DNA of 64,000 nucleotides. It comes from CAZJCK01 sp964544635 (GTDB lineage: Bacteria > Zixibacteria > MSB-5A5 > GN15 > FEB-12). The notes beneath the pieces were generated by a model. It made no database searches and was not told where the DNA came from. It saw only the letters and a program-made list of their open reading frames with translations. Positions within the stretch are counted from its first letter, which is position 1. Each line of letters begins with the position of its first letter. Below, in pieces: positions 9,488 to 17,791 of this stretch. A program made the translations under genes and the position numbers. The stretch spans positions 10,420 to 74,419 of the forward strand of contig CAZJCK010000006.1 in NCBI GenBank assembly GCA_964544635.1, written 5' to 3'.

Positions 9488-10798
9488 TTACATTTCGGGG
9501 ATGACCAGGCCGGACTCTTTTTCGAGCTGTTCGAGGCGGGCGGCCACGCGGTCGTCGATGTTCATGGCTTCGGACATGTTGTAGTACTCGACGCGGTCGA
9601 TCGGCGAAATCGACTTCATCTCCTCGAGCACGGCGACCATTTTCTTGATCGAGCGGTCGATTACTTCGATCGTATCCGGAAGCTGGTGCATGATCTTTTC
9701 GGTCTGGTCCTTGTTCATCTGCAGGCGCAACATCTGGGAGCGACCATAAATCGCCATGGCGGCATTGTTCAGATAGTGCGACAGGGTGGCCATGGCGACG
9801 TTTTTGGCGGCGATGGCGCCCTTGGAGCGTTCCTCCTCCAGCAGCTTCTTCGACAGTTCCTGGCGCTCCTTGAACAGATGCTCGATGGTCAGGTACGACT
9901 TCCATATCTCCTGATTGGCCTTGATGAGAATCTGCTCGGTATCACCGATATCGACGCCGATTTGCGAGGCCATGTCGACGGTCGTAGTCAGCAGCTTTTC
10001 GGTCACCTCGGAGATCCGCTCGCGATCCATTCCGAGCTTCTCCGCCATATACGTGATCTTGTTGAGCCGCGTTTCGAGGTCCTGCTCAAAGTCGCTGAAC
10101 CGATCCATGGTCAGCAGCACCGCCAGGCGCACGATGTTCGAGAGCACATCGTTGTCGGCATCACTGCCGCCCTCGTGGTGGCCGGAAATCGCTTCACTGA
10201 TAGCACCTGGCAGATTCCAGTTGTCGGCGAGATGCTTGCCGATCTCACAGTGATCGATACCGAACAGCTCACGCTCAGCGTCGATCAGCCGTACCCCCTT
10301 CTTCTGCTTGGCGAGCACTTCACGATATTGCTCGGGGTGATAATGCAGCAGGTAGATGATACCGACATCGTGCAGCAGGCCGGCGATGAGCGCTTCCTCG
10401 ACAACCGGATAGTCGATCGACGCGGCTACCGTCTCTGCCGCCGCTGCAACGTGCATGACATAGCCAAAGAACTCGGGCGGATGCACGCCGGCTTTTCGTT
10501 CGATTCGGTCCGGATGCAGAATCGAGGATGACAGGGCGAAACACTTGACGGTAGTGACCCCAAGTACCGATACCGCCTGCTGGACGGTTTTGATCTCAGA
10601 CATCCGCTGATAGAACGACGAGTTGGCCAGCTTGAGAATACGGCTGGTCAGCGACGGATCTTTTAGGACAATTTTGGCGAGGCTGCCGGCAGAGTAATCT
10701 TCCTTGCTCGTCTCTTCAATCAGCTCCGATAGAACCTGCGGCAGGGACAGAAGATTGCTATTGCTGTTGATCTGCTCTATAATGGCGATTCGGTCCAT
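9488..10798 (-). CDS. HDOD-domain signalling protein with histidine-kinase-dimerisation-like tail
   Basis: A 436-residue cytosolic protein. Residues ~15-210 form an HDOD domain (LPQVLSELIEE, LKDPSLTSRILKLANS, AGLLHDVGIIYLL), a non-hydrolytic relative of HD phosphohydrolases that usually acts as a signalling output. The helical tail contains MATLSHYLNNAAMAIYGRSQ, which matches the H-box pattern of histidine kinase dimerisation domains (H-x-L-N-N), but no ATPase domain follows. A kinase-like protein with a receiver domain lies 76 bases upstream on the same strand (10875), suggesting the two work in one signalling route. Start: ATG with AAAGGGTGAC upstream. The function and partner are inferred, the domains are clear. 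Confidence 0.85.
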   Translation of the reverse strand: MDRIAIIEQINSNSNLLSLPQVLSELIEETSKEDYSAGSLAKIVLKDPSLTSRILKLANSSFYQRMSEIKTVQQAVSVLGVTTVKCFALSSSILHPDRIERKAGVHPPEFFGYVMHVAAAAETVAASIDYPVVEEALIAGLLHDVGIIYLLHYHPEQYREVLAKQKKGVRLIDAERELFGIDHCEIGKHLADNWNLPGAISEAISGHHEGGSDADNDVLSNIVRLAVLLTMDRFSDFEQDLETRLNKITYMAEKLGMDRERISEVTEKLLTTTVDMASQIGVDIGDTEQILIKANQEIWKSYLTIEHLFKERQELSKKLLEEERSKGAIAAKNVAMATLSHYLNNAAMAIYGRSQMLRLQMNKDQTEKIMHQLPDTIEVIDRSIKKMVAVLEEMKSISPIDRVEYYNMSEAMNIDDRVAARLEQLEKESGLVIPEM

Positions 10799-10874
10799 GT
10801 CACCCTTTCCAATTGACTATCTAATGTATCGGCCAATCGGCGGGCGGCCTTAGCAACCCGACCCGAATCAATAA

Positions 10875-13805
10875 TCAGGAGGTCTGGTCGGCTTTAGTGA
10901 GGCTGTCGATCAGATCGGTTAGCTGTTCCATGCGGAACGGTTTGTGAAGGACATGGCGAATCCCGGCGCGGGCCAGTTCATCGCCGGAAATCTCTGACTC
11001 CCAACCGGTTATCAGGACTATGGGGATCTCGGGCCAGCGCTCATGGATACGTCGACCAACCTCCAGACCCGACATTTCCGGCATGGCCAGGTCGGTCAGG
11101 ACGATGTCGAAGCGACGTTCCGTTCCCAGACGGACACCCTCAGCAGCAGCGAGGGCGGTTACCACTTCGTAGCCCAGCGACCGACACATGGCGGCGATCA
11201 GATCAAGGATGATCTCCTGGTCGTCGATCGCCAGTACTTTCAATCGGCCGGACACGTCGTCTTCAGCCGGTTCGACGGGGGTTGCCTGACCGGCTGCCGG
11301 GAAGCGGAACGACAGATAGGCCGGCACATCCTGATAGCGATCGAAGGCATAAAACGCTTCGTCGTACTCCGCAACCGTCTTGAGGAAAGCATCGGTCGGC
11401 CGGTAGCCCAGTACCCGCGACGCCGGTTCGTAGCTGCCGAACCCGGCGATACGGTCGGCCGCTGGAAAGTTCTTGGGATGTCGGCTGACATCGAGGTAAA
11501 CATATGACTCGTCGGCATATGTCGACACCGAGATGACGTCGCTCCCCTCGCCGATGGCGGCAAAACGATTGAGCGCTTCTTCGAACAACGGGCGCAAGAC
11601 GTCGGACTTGATCGTCACTGGACGCGTGTCGCGGAAACGGGTATGGATCTCGCGCGGCTGTCCCCCAACCATGTACAGGTCTCCGGAGATGCGGGCGCTG
11701 GCCAGAACCGCTTCCATCGTCTCGTCAATCCGGTCGCGTTTCGGCTCGGCCGGTGTTTCCGCTACTTGTTCTTCTTCAGTTGTCCGGCCCCTTCGAACAG
11801 CCGCACCGGCCTCTTCGGCGGCCTGGACAATCCGCGAAATCAAGGTGCGGCTTTCGGGTGCGAGCTCACCTTTCTGCAGCAACAACTCGGCGCTGCCGAG
11901 AATAGCGGCAAGACGGTTATTCAAACTGTTGGCGGTACTGCCGGACACTTCGATCGTGGGAACCGGCTGCTCGGCATGAAGCGAGCGCGTTTGCGTCGCC
12001 AGCTCGTGCACCATTTGTGCCGTAGCATACAAACCCAGGCTGAGTTGCAGCAGGCGTTCCAACTCGCCGCGTTCCGGTTCGGGAAGATCGAAGATCACAA
12101 AGAGCACCATGCCCAAAATGCCGTCCTCGCTGCGAATCGGGCAGAATGAAAGATGCACCGGGCGACGTTCCTGGTCGAACTGCCGGCGCAGTCGGCCATT
12201 CTGGTCGATACGCTCGAGCATTCGCCCTGCCGCCTGTTTGCCGTACACGAATCGCACCTCACCCGCCATGACCGCTTCAAGTTCAGGCAGACCAGTCGGA
12301 ATGGCCAAATCGACAGACAGTTCATCGCGGTCGCGGTGTCCGCCGAGGCAGACCAGCTCCGATTGGCGCGGTTCAAACGAAAGCGCCAGGGTGCCGCGAG
12401 GCAAAACATCGCTCATATGCTCGGCGAAGAAGCTCCATTCCGACTCGAACGTCGGCACGGCATCGAAGCGCAGCAAGTGCAGAACACGCTGGAGGCCGCG
12501 GCGACGTCGCAGGTCAAGACGTTCCGTCTCACGCTGCCGCACCAGTACGCCGGCAAGGCGGGCGTACAGTTGCAGCGTACGCAGCTCCTGTTCTTTAACT
12601 GAAACCACGCCGTTGTCTTTCCTGAGTACGAGGGCGTACGGTTGCTCCGAAACCGTAAGCGGCACCACCAGGACCGATTGCGACACGAAAGTATGGCCCT
12701 CTTCCGAGGTTGCTTCCTGGTTGATGATCAGCGGCTTCTCTCGATCAAGGGCGTCGAGTAGACTGCTCTTCAGGCTCTCCCCCGGGTCAAGCAGCGGCTC
12801 GCTGCCACCGGTCAGTTCCAGACCGCGCCCGGCGGCGGTGATCAGAAAGACCGCCCTGCTGCCGGCTATGCCGATCAGGCTGCGGCAGTAGGCATCGATC
12901 GGTTCCGAAGCGGCAAACGATGCTACCGCGCTCGACAGGCGGTTCTGTTGCGCCTCCAGGTCGACGGTGAGGGTTTCCTGTTCCTTCTTTGCGGCGACAA
13001 TCTCGCGGCTCAATCGAGCAGACTTGATCTTTTCGGCGAGCCATTCGCCAACCGGCGACAGGAAATCAAGGTCGGCAGATGAAAACCGGTCAGCCTGCTC
13101 GGAAAGCAAGGTAATGGCGCCTATCCGCTCGGTGCCGGAAATGAGCGGCAGCACCAGGCCGGAAAGGAAGCGGGATGATTTCTTTTCGGAGATCAATTCA
13201 TACCCTTCGGCGAGGAACGGCTCGCCGAGGTCGAGCGACTGACCCACTACGTTGCGTTCCAACGGATACTGTTCAAGTGCCGACTGTTCGTTCTTGTTGA
13301 AACCAACCGAGCCGGCAAGGATCAGTTGGCGGCGACGGCGGTTCAACAGAAAGAGCGCACCCGACGCGTTCGGCATGTGGGCTACGACTTCTTTGATCGC
13401 GATGTCGAGCAGTTGCAAGAGATGATACGGTTCACGGGCGTCGCGCTGCAGGTTGCGCAGCAGCGACATCTTTTCGTCACGCACCGTCAGCGCTTCCGAT
13501 CGCTGCTGCCAGAAATCGGCGAACAGCGACAGGCCGATGACGGTGAAGAGCAGGCCAACAATGAACACGACCAGGTGAGCAATCCGGATCACCGGGTAGG
13601 CCGCATCGACAAACCACTCGGCGTAATCGGGCGTGGTCGTGACAAGATACCAGACAGCCGCGGCCAGTACCAGGATGCCGCCGCTGATGAAGGCGCCTCT
13701 CCCCTCGATGTCGGGGTCGGAGAAAAATCGGAGGCGCAGTGCCAGAAACAGATAGACTGCAACAGCGACCAGGCAAACAACTATCGCTGACCAGTCCAGT
13801 GCCAT
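10875..13805 (-). CDS. membrane GAF-domain protein with degenerate histidine kinase core and receiver domain
   Basis: A 976-residue inner-membrane signalling protein. Three N-terminal membrane helices (about 8-26, 38-56, 72-95) are followed by GAF-like sensor domains (about 125-260, 290-420 and 440-600), a dimerisation-like region, an ATPase-like remnant and a C-terminal receiver domain (about 850-970). The dimerisation segment reads TANSLNNRLAAILGSAELLL: the position of the phospho-accepting histidine is Asn. The following ATPase region lacks recognisable N, G1 and G2 boxes. The receiver is intact, with IDDQE, the phospho-acceptor in LTDLAMPEMSG and the HKPF lysine. So it looks like a hybrid kinase that has lost autokinase function and may be phosphorylated by another kinase. 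Its ATG overlaps the miaB stop by one base (TGATG), indicating coupled translation. Confidence 0.87.
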   Translation of the reverse strand: MALDWSAIVVCLVAVAVYLFLALRLRFFSDPDIEGRGAFISGGILVLAAAVWYLVTTTPDYAEWFVDAAYPVIRIAHLVVFIVGLLFTVIGLSLFADFWQQRSEALTVRDEKMSLLRNLQRDAREPYHLLQLLDIAIKEVVAHMPNASGALFLLNRRRRQLILAGSVGFNKNEQSALEQYPLERNVVGQSLDLGEPFLAEGYELISEKKSSRFLSGLVLPLISGTERIGAITLLSEQADRFSSADLDFLSPVGEWLAEKIKSARLSREIVAAKKEQETLTVDLEAQQNRLSSAVASFAASEPIDAYCRSLIGIAGSRAVFLITAAGRGLELTGGSEPLLDPGESLKSSLLDALDREKPLIINQEATSEEGHTFVSQSVLVVPLTVSEQPYALVLRKDNGVVSVKEQELRTLQLYARLAGVLVRQRETERLDLRRRRGLQRVLHLLRFDAVPTFESEWSFFAEHMSDVLPRGTLALSFEPRQSELVCLGGHRDRDELSVDLAIPTGLPELEAVMAGEVRFVYGKQAAGRMLERIDQNGRLRRQFDQERRPVHLSFCPIRSEDGILGMVLFVIFDLPEPERGELERLLQLSLGLYATAQMVHELATQTRSLHAEQPVPTIEVSGSTANSLNNRLAAILGSAELLLQKGELAPESRTLISRIVQAAEEAGAAVRRGRTTEEEQVAETPAEPKRDRIDETMEAVLASARISGDLYMVGGQPREIHTRFRDTRPVTIKSDVLRPLFEEALNRFAAIGEGSDVISVSTYADESYVYLDVSRHPKNFPAADRIAGFGSYEPASRVLGYRPTDAFLKTVAEYDEAFYAFDRYQDVPAYLSFRFPAAGQATPVEPAEDDVSGRLKVLAIDDQEIILDLIAAMCRSLGYEVVTALAAAEGVRLGTERRFDIVLTDLAMPEMSGLEVGRRIHERWPEIPIVLITGWESEISGDELARAGIRHVLHKPFRMEQLTDLIDSLTKADQTS

Positions 13806-15136
13806 CAGTGAGTCTCCGCAAGCTCGCCGTGAAGGGTGAAGGCATCGGCAGCACCGATGCGAACAGGAACGACCTGACCCTCGCGGACGTTGTCGGCTTC
13901 AAACAGCACGGTCTTGTTGCCGTCGGTGCGCGCCCGCCAGCGCTCACTGGAACGCCGCGATTTGCCCTCGACCAGCGACAGGGCGATGCGGCCAACCTCG
14001 CGCTGGTTGCGTTCGTAAGCAATCCCCTGCTGTAACTGGATCAGCTTGTTCAGGCGGCGAATCTTCTCCTCTTCAGGAACGTCGTCTTCATACCGCGATG
14101 CCGTCGTTCCCGGGCGCACCGAGTAGCGGAACATGAAGGCGGAATCGTACTGGATTTCACGGACAGCGTCGAGAGTCTCTTCATACTCAGCCTCGGTTTC
14201 ACCGGGGAAACCGACAATCAGGTCGGTGGTGATAGAGACATACGGCAGGTTCGCACGAATGTACTGGATGATCTTCAGGTACTTTTCGATCGTATAGATG
14301 CGACCCATCCGCTTGAGGATGCGATTGTTGCCCGACTGTATCGGCAGGTGGATGTGGGGCTGGATCTTCGGTTGCGCCGCCATCGTATCGACCAGCTCCC
14401 TGGAGAGATCCTTGGGGTGCGAAGTCATGTATCGAATGCGCGGGATGTCGGTTTCAAGGGCGACACGTTCGAGCAGTTTCGGGAAGGTCGTGTCCTGGTA
14501 CTTATAACTATTGACATTCTGGCCCAGCAGGCTGATCTCGACCACCCCTTCATCGACCATCTTCCGCACACCGTCAATGATATACTCCGCCGAGTGCGCG
14601 CGCTCCTTGCCCCTTACATACGGTACGATGCAGTACGTACAGTAGTTGTCGCAGCCGCGGGAAATGGTGAGAAAGCCGGAATAGGGCGTTTCCTTGATCG
14701 GCGGAATCACATCCATATTCTCATGACCGAAGGCGGTCATGACCTCGGATGTGCCCTCGATTCCCTCGATGACATCGGGAAGTTCAAAAAGCCGATCGGT
14801 ACCCAGGACATAGTCGACATGCGGCACCCGCGACTTGATATCGTCGCCCAGTCGCTGGGCCATGCAGCCGACCACCGCCACCTTGAGGTGCGGCTTTTCC
14901 TTCTTGAATTTATAGATTTCACCCAGCCGTCCATACACCCGCTCTTCGGCTTTCTCCCGCACCGAGCAGGTGTTGAAGATCAACAGGTCGGCGTTGGCCT
15001 CGTCATCGACGCGCACATACCCGCGGGTGACGAGGTTAGAGGCAAGGGTCGACGAGTCAGCCATATTCATCTGGCAGCCGTAGGTGGAAATATGGAAGGT
15101 CTGTACGGGTCGTTTATCGGTCATATCGAAGTCCAT
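13805..15136 (-). CDS. miaB: tRNA-2-methylthio-N6-isopentenyladenosine synthase (MiaB)
   Basis: Radical SAM methylthiotransferase that adds the 2-methylthio group to i6A37 in tRNAs reading UNN codons. Domain order is as in the family: N-terminal UPF0004 domain with cluster cysteines (STYGCQMN, FNTCSVREKAEERV, VVGCMAQR), radical SAM core with SRGCDNYCTYCIVPYVRG (CxxxCxxC), and a C-terminal TRAM domain. The open frame extends to 15220, but homologues start just before the STYGCQMN segment; ATG codons at 15136 and 15124 fit better, neither with a strong ribosome site. The next gene starts on the miaB stop codon. Confidence 0.96.
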   Translation of the reverse strand: MDFDMTDKRPVQTFHISTYGCQMNMADSSTLASNLVTRGYVRVDDEANADLLIFNTCSVREKAEERVYGRLGEIYKFKKEKPHLKVAVVGCMAQRLGDDIKSRVPHVDYVLGTDRLFELPDVIEGIEGTSEVMTAFGHENMDVIPPIKETPYSGFLTISRGCDNYCTYCIVPYVRGKERAHSAEYIIDGVRKMVDEGVVEISLLGQNVNSYKYQDTTFPKLLERVALETDIPRIRYMTSHPKDLSRELVDTMAAQPKIQPHIHLPIQSGNNRILKRMGRIYTIEKYLKIIQYIRANLPYVSITTDLIVGFPGETEAEYEETLDAVREIQYDSAFMFRYSVRPGTTASRYEDDVPEEEKIRRLNKLIQLQQGIAYERNQREVGRIALSLVEGKSRRSSERWRARTDGNKTVLFEADNVREGQVVPVRIGAADAFTLHGELAETH

Positions 15137-15221
15137 AGTGGCGAGTACACGTCGTGCCCGGCTGTAACGAGGTAATCTATCCGAAAGTCCCCAAAAATCA
15201 ACCAAAATCCCGGCCGTCATG

Positions 15222-15249
15222 GAAAAGGCCCGGCCTGATGGCCGGGCCT
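15222..15249 (-). terminator. rho-independent terminator of the M1 peptidase gene
   Basis: Perfect 10-bp stem AGGCCCGGCC / GGCCGGGCCT around a four-base loop (15226-15249), followed on the minus strand by TTTTCC. It lies 25 bases after the stop of the 15275 gene. Confidence 0.92.
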
Positions 15250-15274
15250 CTCGTCAGCTTACCTTGCCTTTTTG

Positions 15275-17515
15275 TCAGTTCACACAGCCCAGTTGCGGCG
15301 CCGCCCCGCCGGCAAAGAAGAAATCGGTGAAATAGGCCAGATCGATCGGATCGAATGAACAGTCGGCGTTGACGTCGACCAGGTTCAGCACCGGTGGCTC
15401 CGCACCGCCGGCAAACAGGTAATCGACTACCACCGCCAGGTCAACCGGATCGAGTGACCCGTCGCTGTTGGCGTCGCCCGGCACCCCTTCACCCGGCGCT
15501 ATGTAGAGACTGTAGTCGAATGTATCGTTACGAATCGAACCGTTGTCGTCCACACGGAGAGTGAAATTGAACCAGCCGGTATCGGTGGTGGTACCGCTGA
15601 TAACACCGGCCGGCGACAATACCCAGCCGCTCGGCATGGGACCGGTCGCCACACTGAAAGTATACGACCCGGTGCCGCCGCGGGCTTCAACGGTATCGAC
15701 ATACGGCGCGTACTGGACGGCCGAATCAAGCCCGTCGTGAGGCGTGACAAAGTGCAGGGTCCACGACTCCCGGGTCTCGAACTTGAGGATCCAGTCCGAC
15801 GGGTCAAGATCGATACCTGTGATCTCGTACGGGAGGTTGACCTTGAATACGTCCACTCTGTCGTCGGCAGTCAGCGTGACCGTATCGCCGGTGCCGGCAA
15901 CCGGTTCGAAGTAGATATCGATCGGCATATCGAACACCTGCGGTTGCGTCGTCTGAATCTGGCGAATTCGTACGTATACATCCCATGTACCGTCGCCGGC
16001 CGGCTCCTGGTAGTAGGTGTGACGATAGTTGGGGCGGTAAGTACCGTAAATCCAGTCCTCGAAGAACCAGTCGAGTTCAACGTCGGTCGCTGCTTCGAAA
16101 ACGTCGCGGAAATCCTCGGTGGTGGCGGCAGCATGATAGAACTCGCTGTTCATGTAGGCATTGATGCCGTCAAAGAACAGGTCGTCGCCAAGCACGCCCC
16201 GGAGCATGTGGCAAACCCAGGCGCCCTTGTCGTACACCTTGCTGCTGAAGATATTCCAGATCGAGGAGATGGTGTCTGACACATAGATCGTGCCGGGATC
16301 ATTGTTGTTCATACCGGCCATGTAGGAGTGATACGACGGCCAGCCGCCGGTATGATACGCCCAGAGCGCTTCCGAATACGACGCCCAGCCTTCGTTAAGC
16401 CAGATGTGGCCCCATGACTCACAGGTGATAGCGTCGCCGAACCACTGGTGCCCCGCTTCGTGGACGATGATCCACTGCGAGAATCCAAAGTCGCTGCCGG
16501 TCATCGAGGTCATGGTCTGGTGCTCCATACCGCCACCCCAGGTGAAGTTGGCATGGCCATACTTCTCAGCAACAAACGGATACTGCCCAAAATTGTCAGA
16601 CAACACGGTCAGGACTTCCGGAGTAATATCATACTTGCCGAGCGAATAGGCGTAGCGGTCCGGGAAGACGGCATTCACAATCGGCATGGTATCGGCGCCG
16701 CCGTTGTACACCCACTCGTCCTCCCAGACGGTGAACGGCGATATCGCCACGGAGAACAGATAGGTCACCATTGGATAGCTGACCGAATAATGGAAAGTGT
16801 GGGAGTTACCGCCGGCTGTGACGGTGGAGTCAAGGGTACCGTTCGACGCTACGTAGAGCGAGGTATCGACCTCGATGGCGATGTCGTAAGTGTCGGCCTT
16901 GTCATCCATGCGATCCTTGCACGGCCACCAGGTGCGCGCAAAGTACGGCTCGGACAGAGAGCTGATCGACGGATAGGTCCAGTTCCAGGTACTGAACGAA
17001 AACGCCTGGAAGCCGCCCTCGGTCGGGTGACCGTGGTAGAAGAAGTCAAACTCGAACTGATCGTCGAGATTGTAGGTTCCGTCGAGCATAACCGTCACCA
17101 CATCGCCGGAACGACTGTACGACAGTTGACCCGACGGCGCTACTATCGAGTCGACCGCCATATTGTTGTACAAATCGACCTGCACCTCGGTCACGCCGTT
17201 CTCCGCCGCGAGGGCGGTGAACCCGACCCGGCCATAGAGAATTTCAGTGGTGTCGTTGACGCGAATGAAGATGTCGTAGTGCGTGACATCGTAATTTGTC
17301 TGGGTATTGGCCACCGCGGCGCTTGTTTCGAGACGACGCTGCTCCGCCTTGTTCAGCAATGACTGTACCTTCCCCTCCCACAACTTCTTGTGGCGCTCGG
17401 AAGGTGATACGTTGTCCCATGCGTTGTCGTCTGATGCGGCCACCGGGCCGGTGGCCATGACGAGCAGCAACACTAATAGTGTCACCACGATCTGCCCTAA
17501 TCGCTCCGTCCTCAC
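15275..17515 (-). CDS. secreted M1-family metallopeptidase with dockerin-like C-terminus
   Basis: A 746-residue exported zinc aminopeptidase-type protein. Signal peptide 1-27 (ends GPVAAS-DD). The M1 core carries GGMEHQ (328-333) for substrate N-terminus recognition and the zinc motif HEAGHQWFG (352-360) with the third ligand E375 in WLNEGWA. Around 590-680 there is a putative-Ig-like domain (SYTFSVATGPMPSGWVLSPA), then two dockerin-like calcium-loop repeats: GDANSDGSLDPVDLAVVVDY and DVNADCSFDPIDLAYFTDF. The same tail is found on four other secreted proteins in this window. The GTG start has GGGAGGT seven bases upstream. It has its own promoter (17614-17641) and terminator, so it is monocistronic. 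Likely role: extracellular peptide degradation. Confidence 0.93.
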   Translation of the reverse strand: MRTERLGQIVVTLLVLLLVMATGPVAASDDNAWDNVSPSERHKKLWEGKVQSLLNKAEQRRLETSAAVANTQTNYDVTHYDIFIRVNDTTEILYGRVGFTALAAENGVTEVQVDLYNNMAVDSIVAPSGQLSYSRSGDVVTVMLDGTYNLDDQFEFDFFYHGHPTEGGFQAFSFSTWNWTYPSISSLSEPYFARTWWPCKDRMDDKADTYDIAIEVDTSLYVASNGTLDSTVTAGGNSHTFHYSVSYPMVTYLFSVAISPFTVWEDEWVYNGGADTMPIVNAVFPDRYAYSLGKYDITPEVLTVLSDNFGQYPFVAEKYGHANFTWGGGMEHQTMTSMTGSDFGFSQWIIVHEAGHQWFGDAITCESWGHIWLNEGWASYSEALWAYHTGGWPSYHSYMAGMNNNDPGTIYVSDTISSIWNIFSSKVYDKGAWVCHMLRGVLGDDLFFDGINAYMNSEFYHAAATTEDFRDVFEAATDVELDWFFEDWIYGTYRPNYRHTYYQEPAGDGTWDVYVRIRQIQTTQPQVFDMPIDIYFEPVAGTGDTVTLTADDRVDVFKVNLPYEITGIDLDPSDWILKFETRESWTLHFVTPHDGLDSAVQYAPYVDTVEARGGTGSYTFSVATGPMPSGWVLSPAGVISGTTTDTGWFNFTLRVDDNGSIRNDTFDYSLYIAPGEGVPGDANSDGSLDPVDLAVVVDYLFAGGAEPPVLNLVDVNADCSFDPIDLAYFTDFFFAGGAAPQLGCVN

Positions 17516-17613
17516 AATGATACCTCCCGGGTGTTCGCTTACAGTTTGCCGTGGTTGAAGACGGCCTGTGAGCAGTAGTCAAGAGAAGTGGTTACCTTAC
17601 AATACCTTATAGC

Positions 17614-17641
17614 AAAGTACCCAATTCTTGATATATGTCAA
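17614..17641 (-). promoter_or_regulatory. promoter of the M1 peptidase gene
   Basis: On the minus strand TTGACA (17636-17641) and TACTTT (17614-17619) with a 16-base spacer, about 100 bases before the GTG start. Confidence 0.55.
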
Positions 17642-17725
17642 GTTATATTAGTCTGGTGGACTAACGGTACTCATAATGGACGTATAGAACCACTACTTGT
17701 GCAATAGTTACACAGCCCAAAAGGT

Positions 17726-17760
17726 CAACGCCGCCCCCGGTTCGCACGGGAGCGGCGTTG
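17726..17760 (-). terminator. hairpin terminator after the 17792 gene
   Basis: Inverted repeat CAACGCCGC...GCGGCGTTG (17726-17760) with an inner CCCG/CGGG extension. On the minus strand it is followed by only a short T run (ACCTTTTGGG), so termination strength is uncertain. Confidence 0.6.
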
Positions 17761-17791
17761 TGTATTCTATGCTGACTGGACGTGGGTCAGG

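Noticed and set aside
9438..9905. N-terminal extension of aroC
   Set aside because: The open frame continues upstream, but chorismate synthases begin at the GESHG-proximal ATG (9437); the extension overlaps the HDOD gene.
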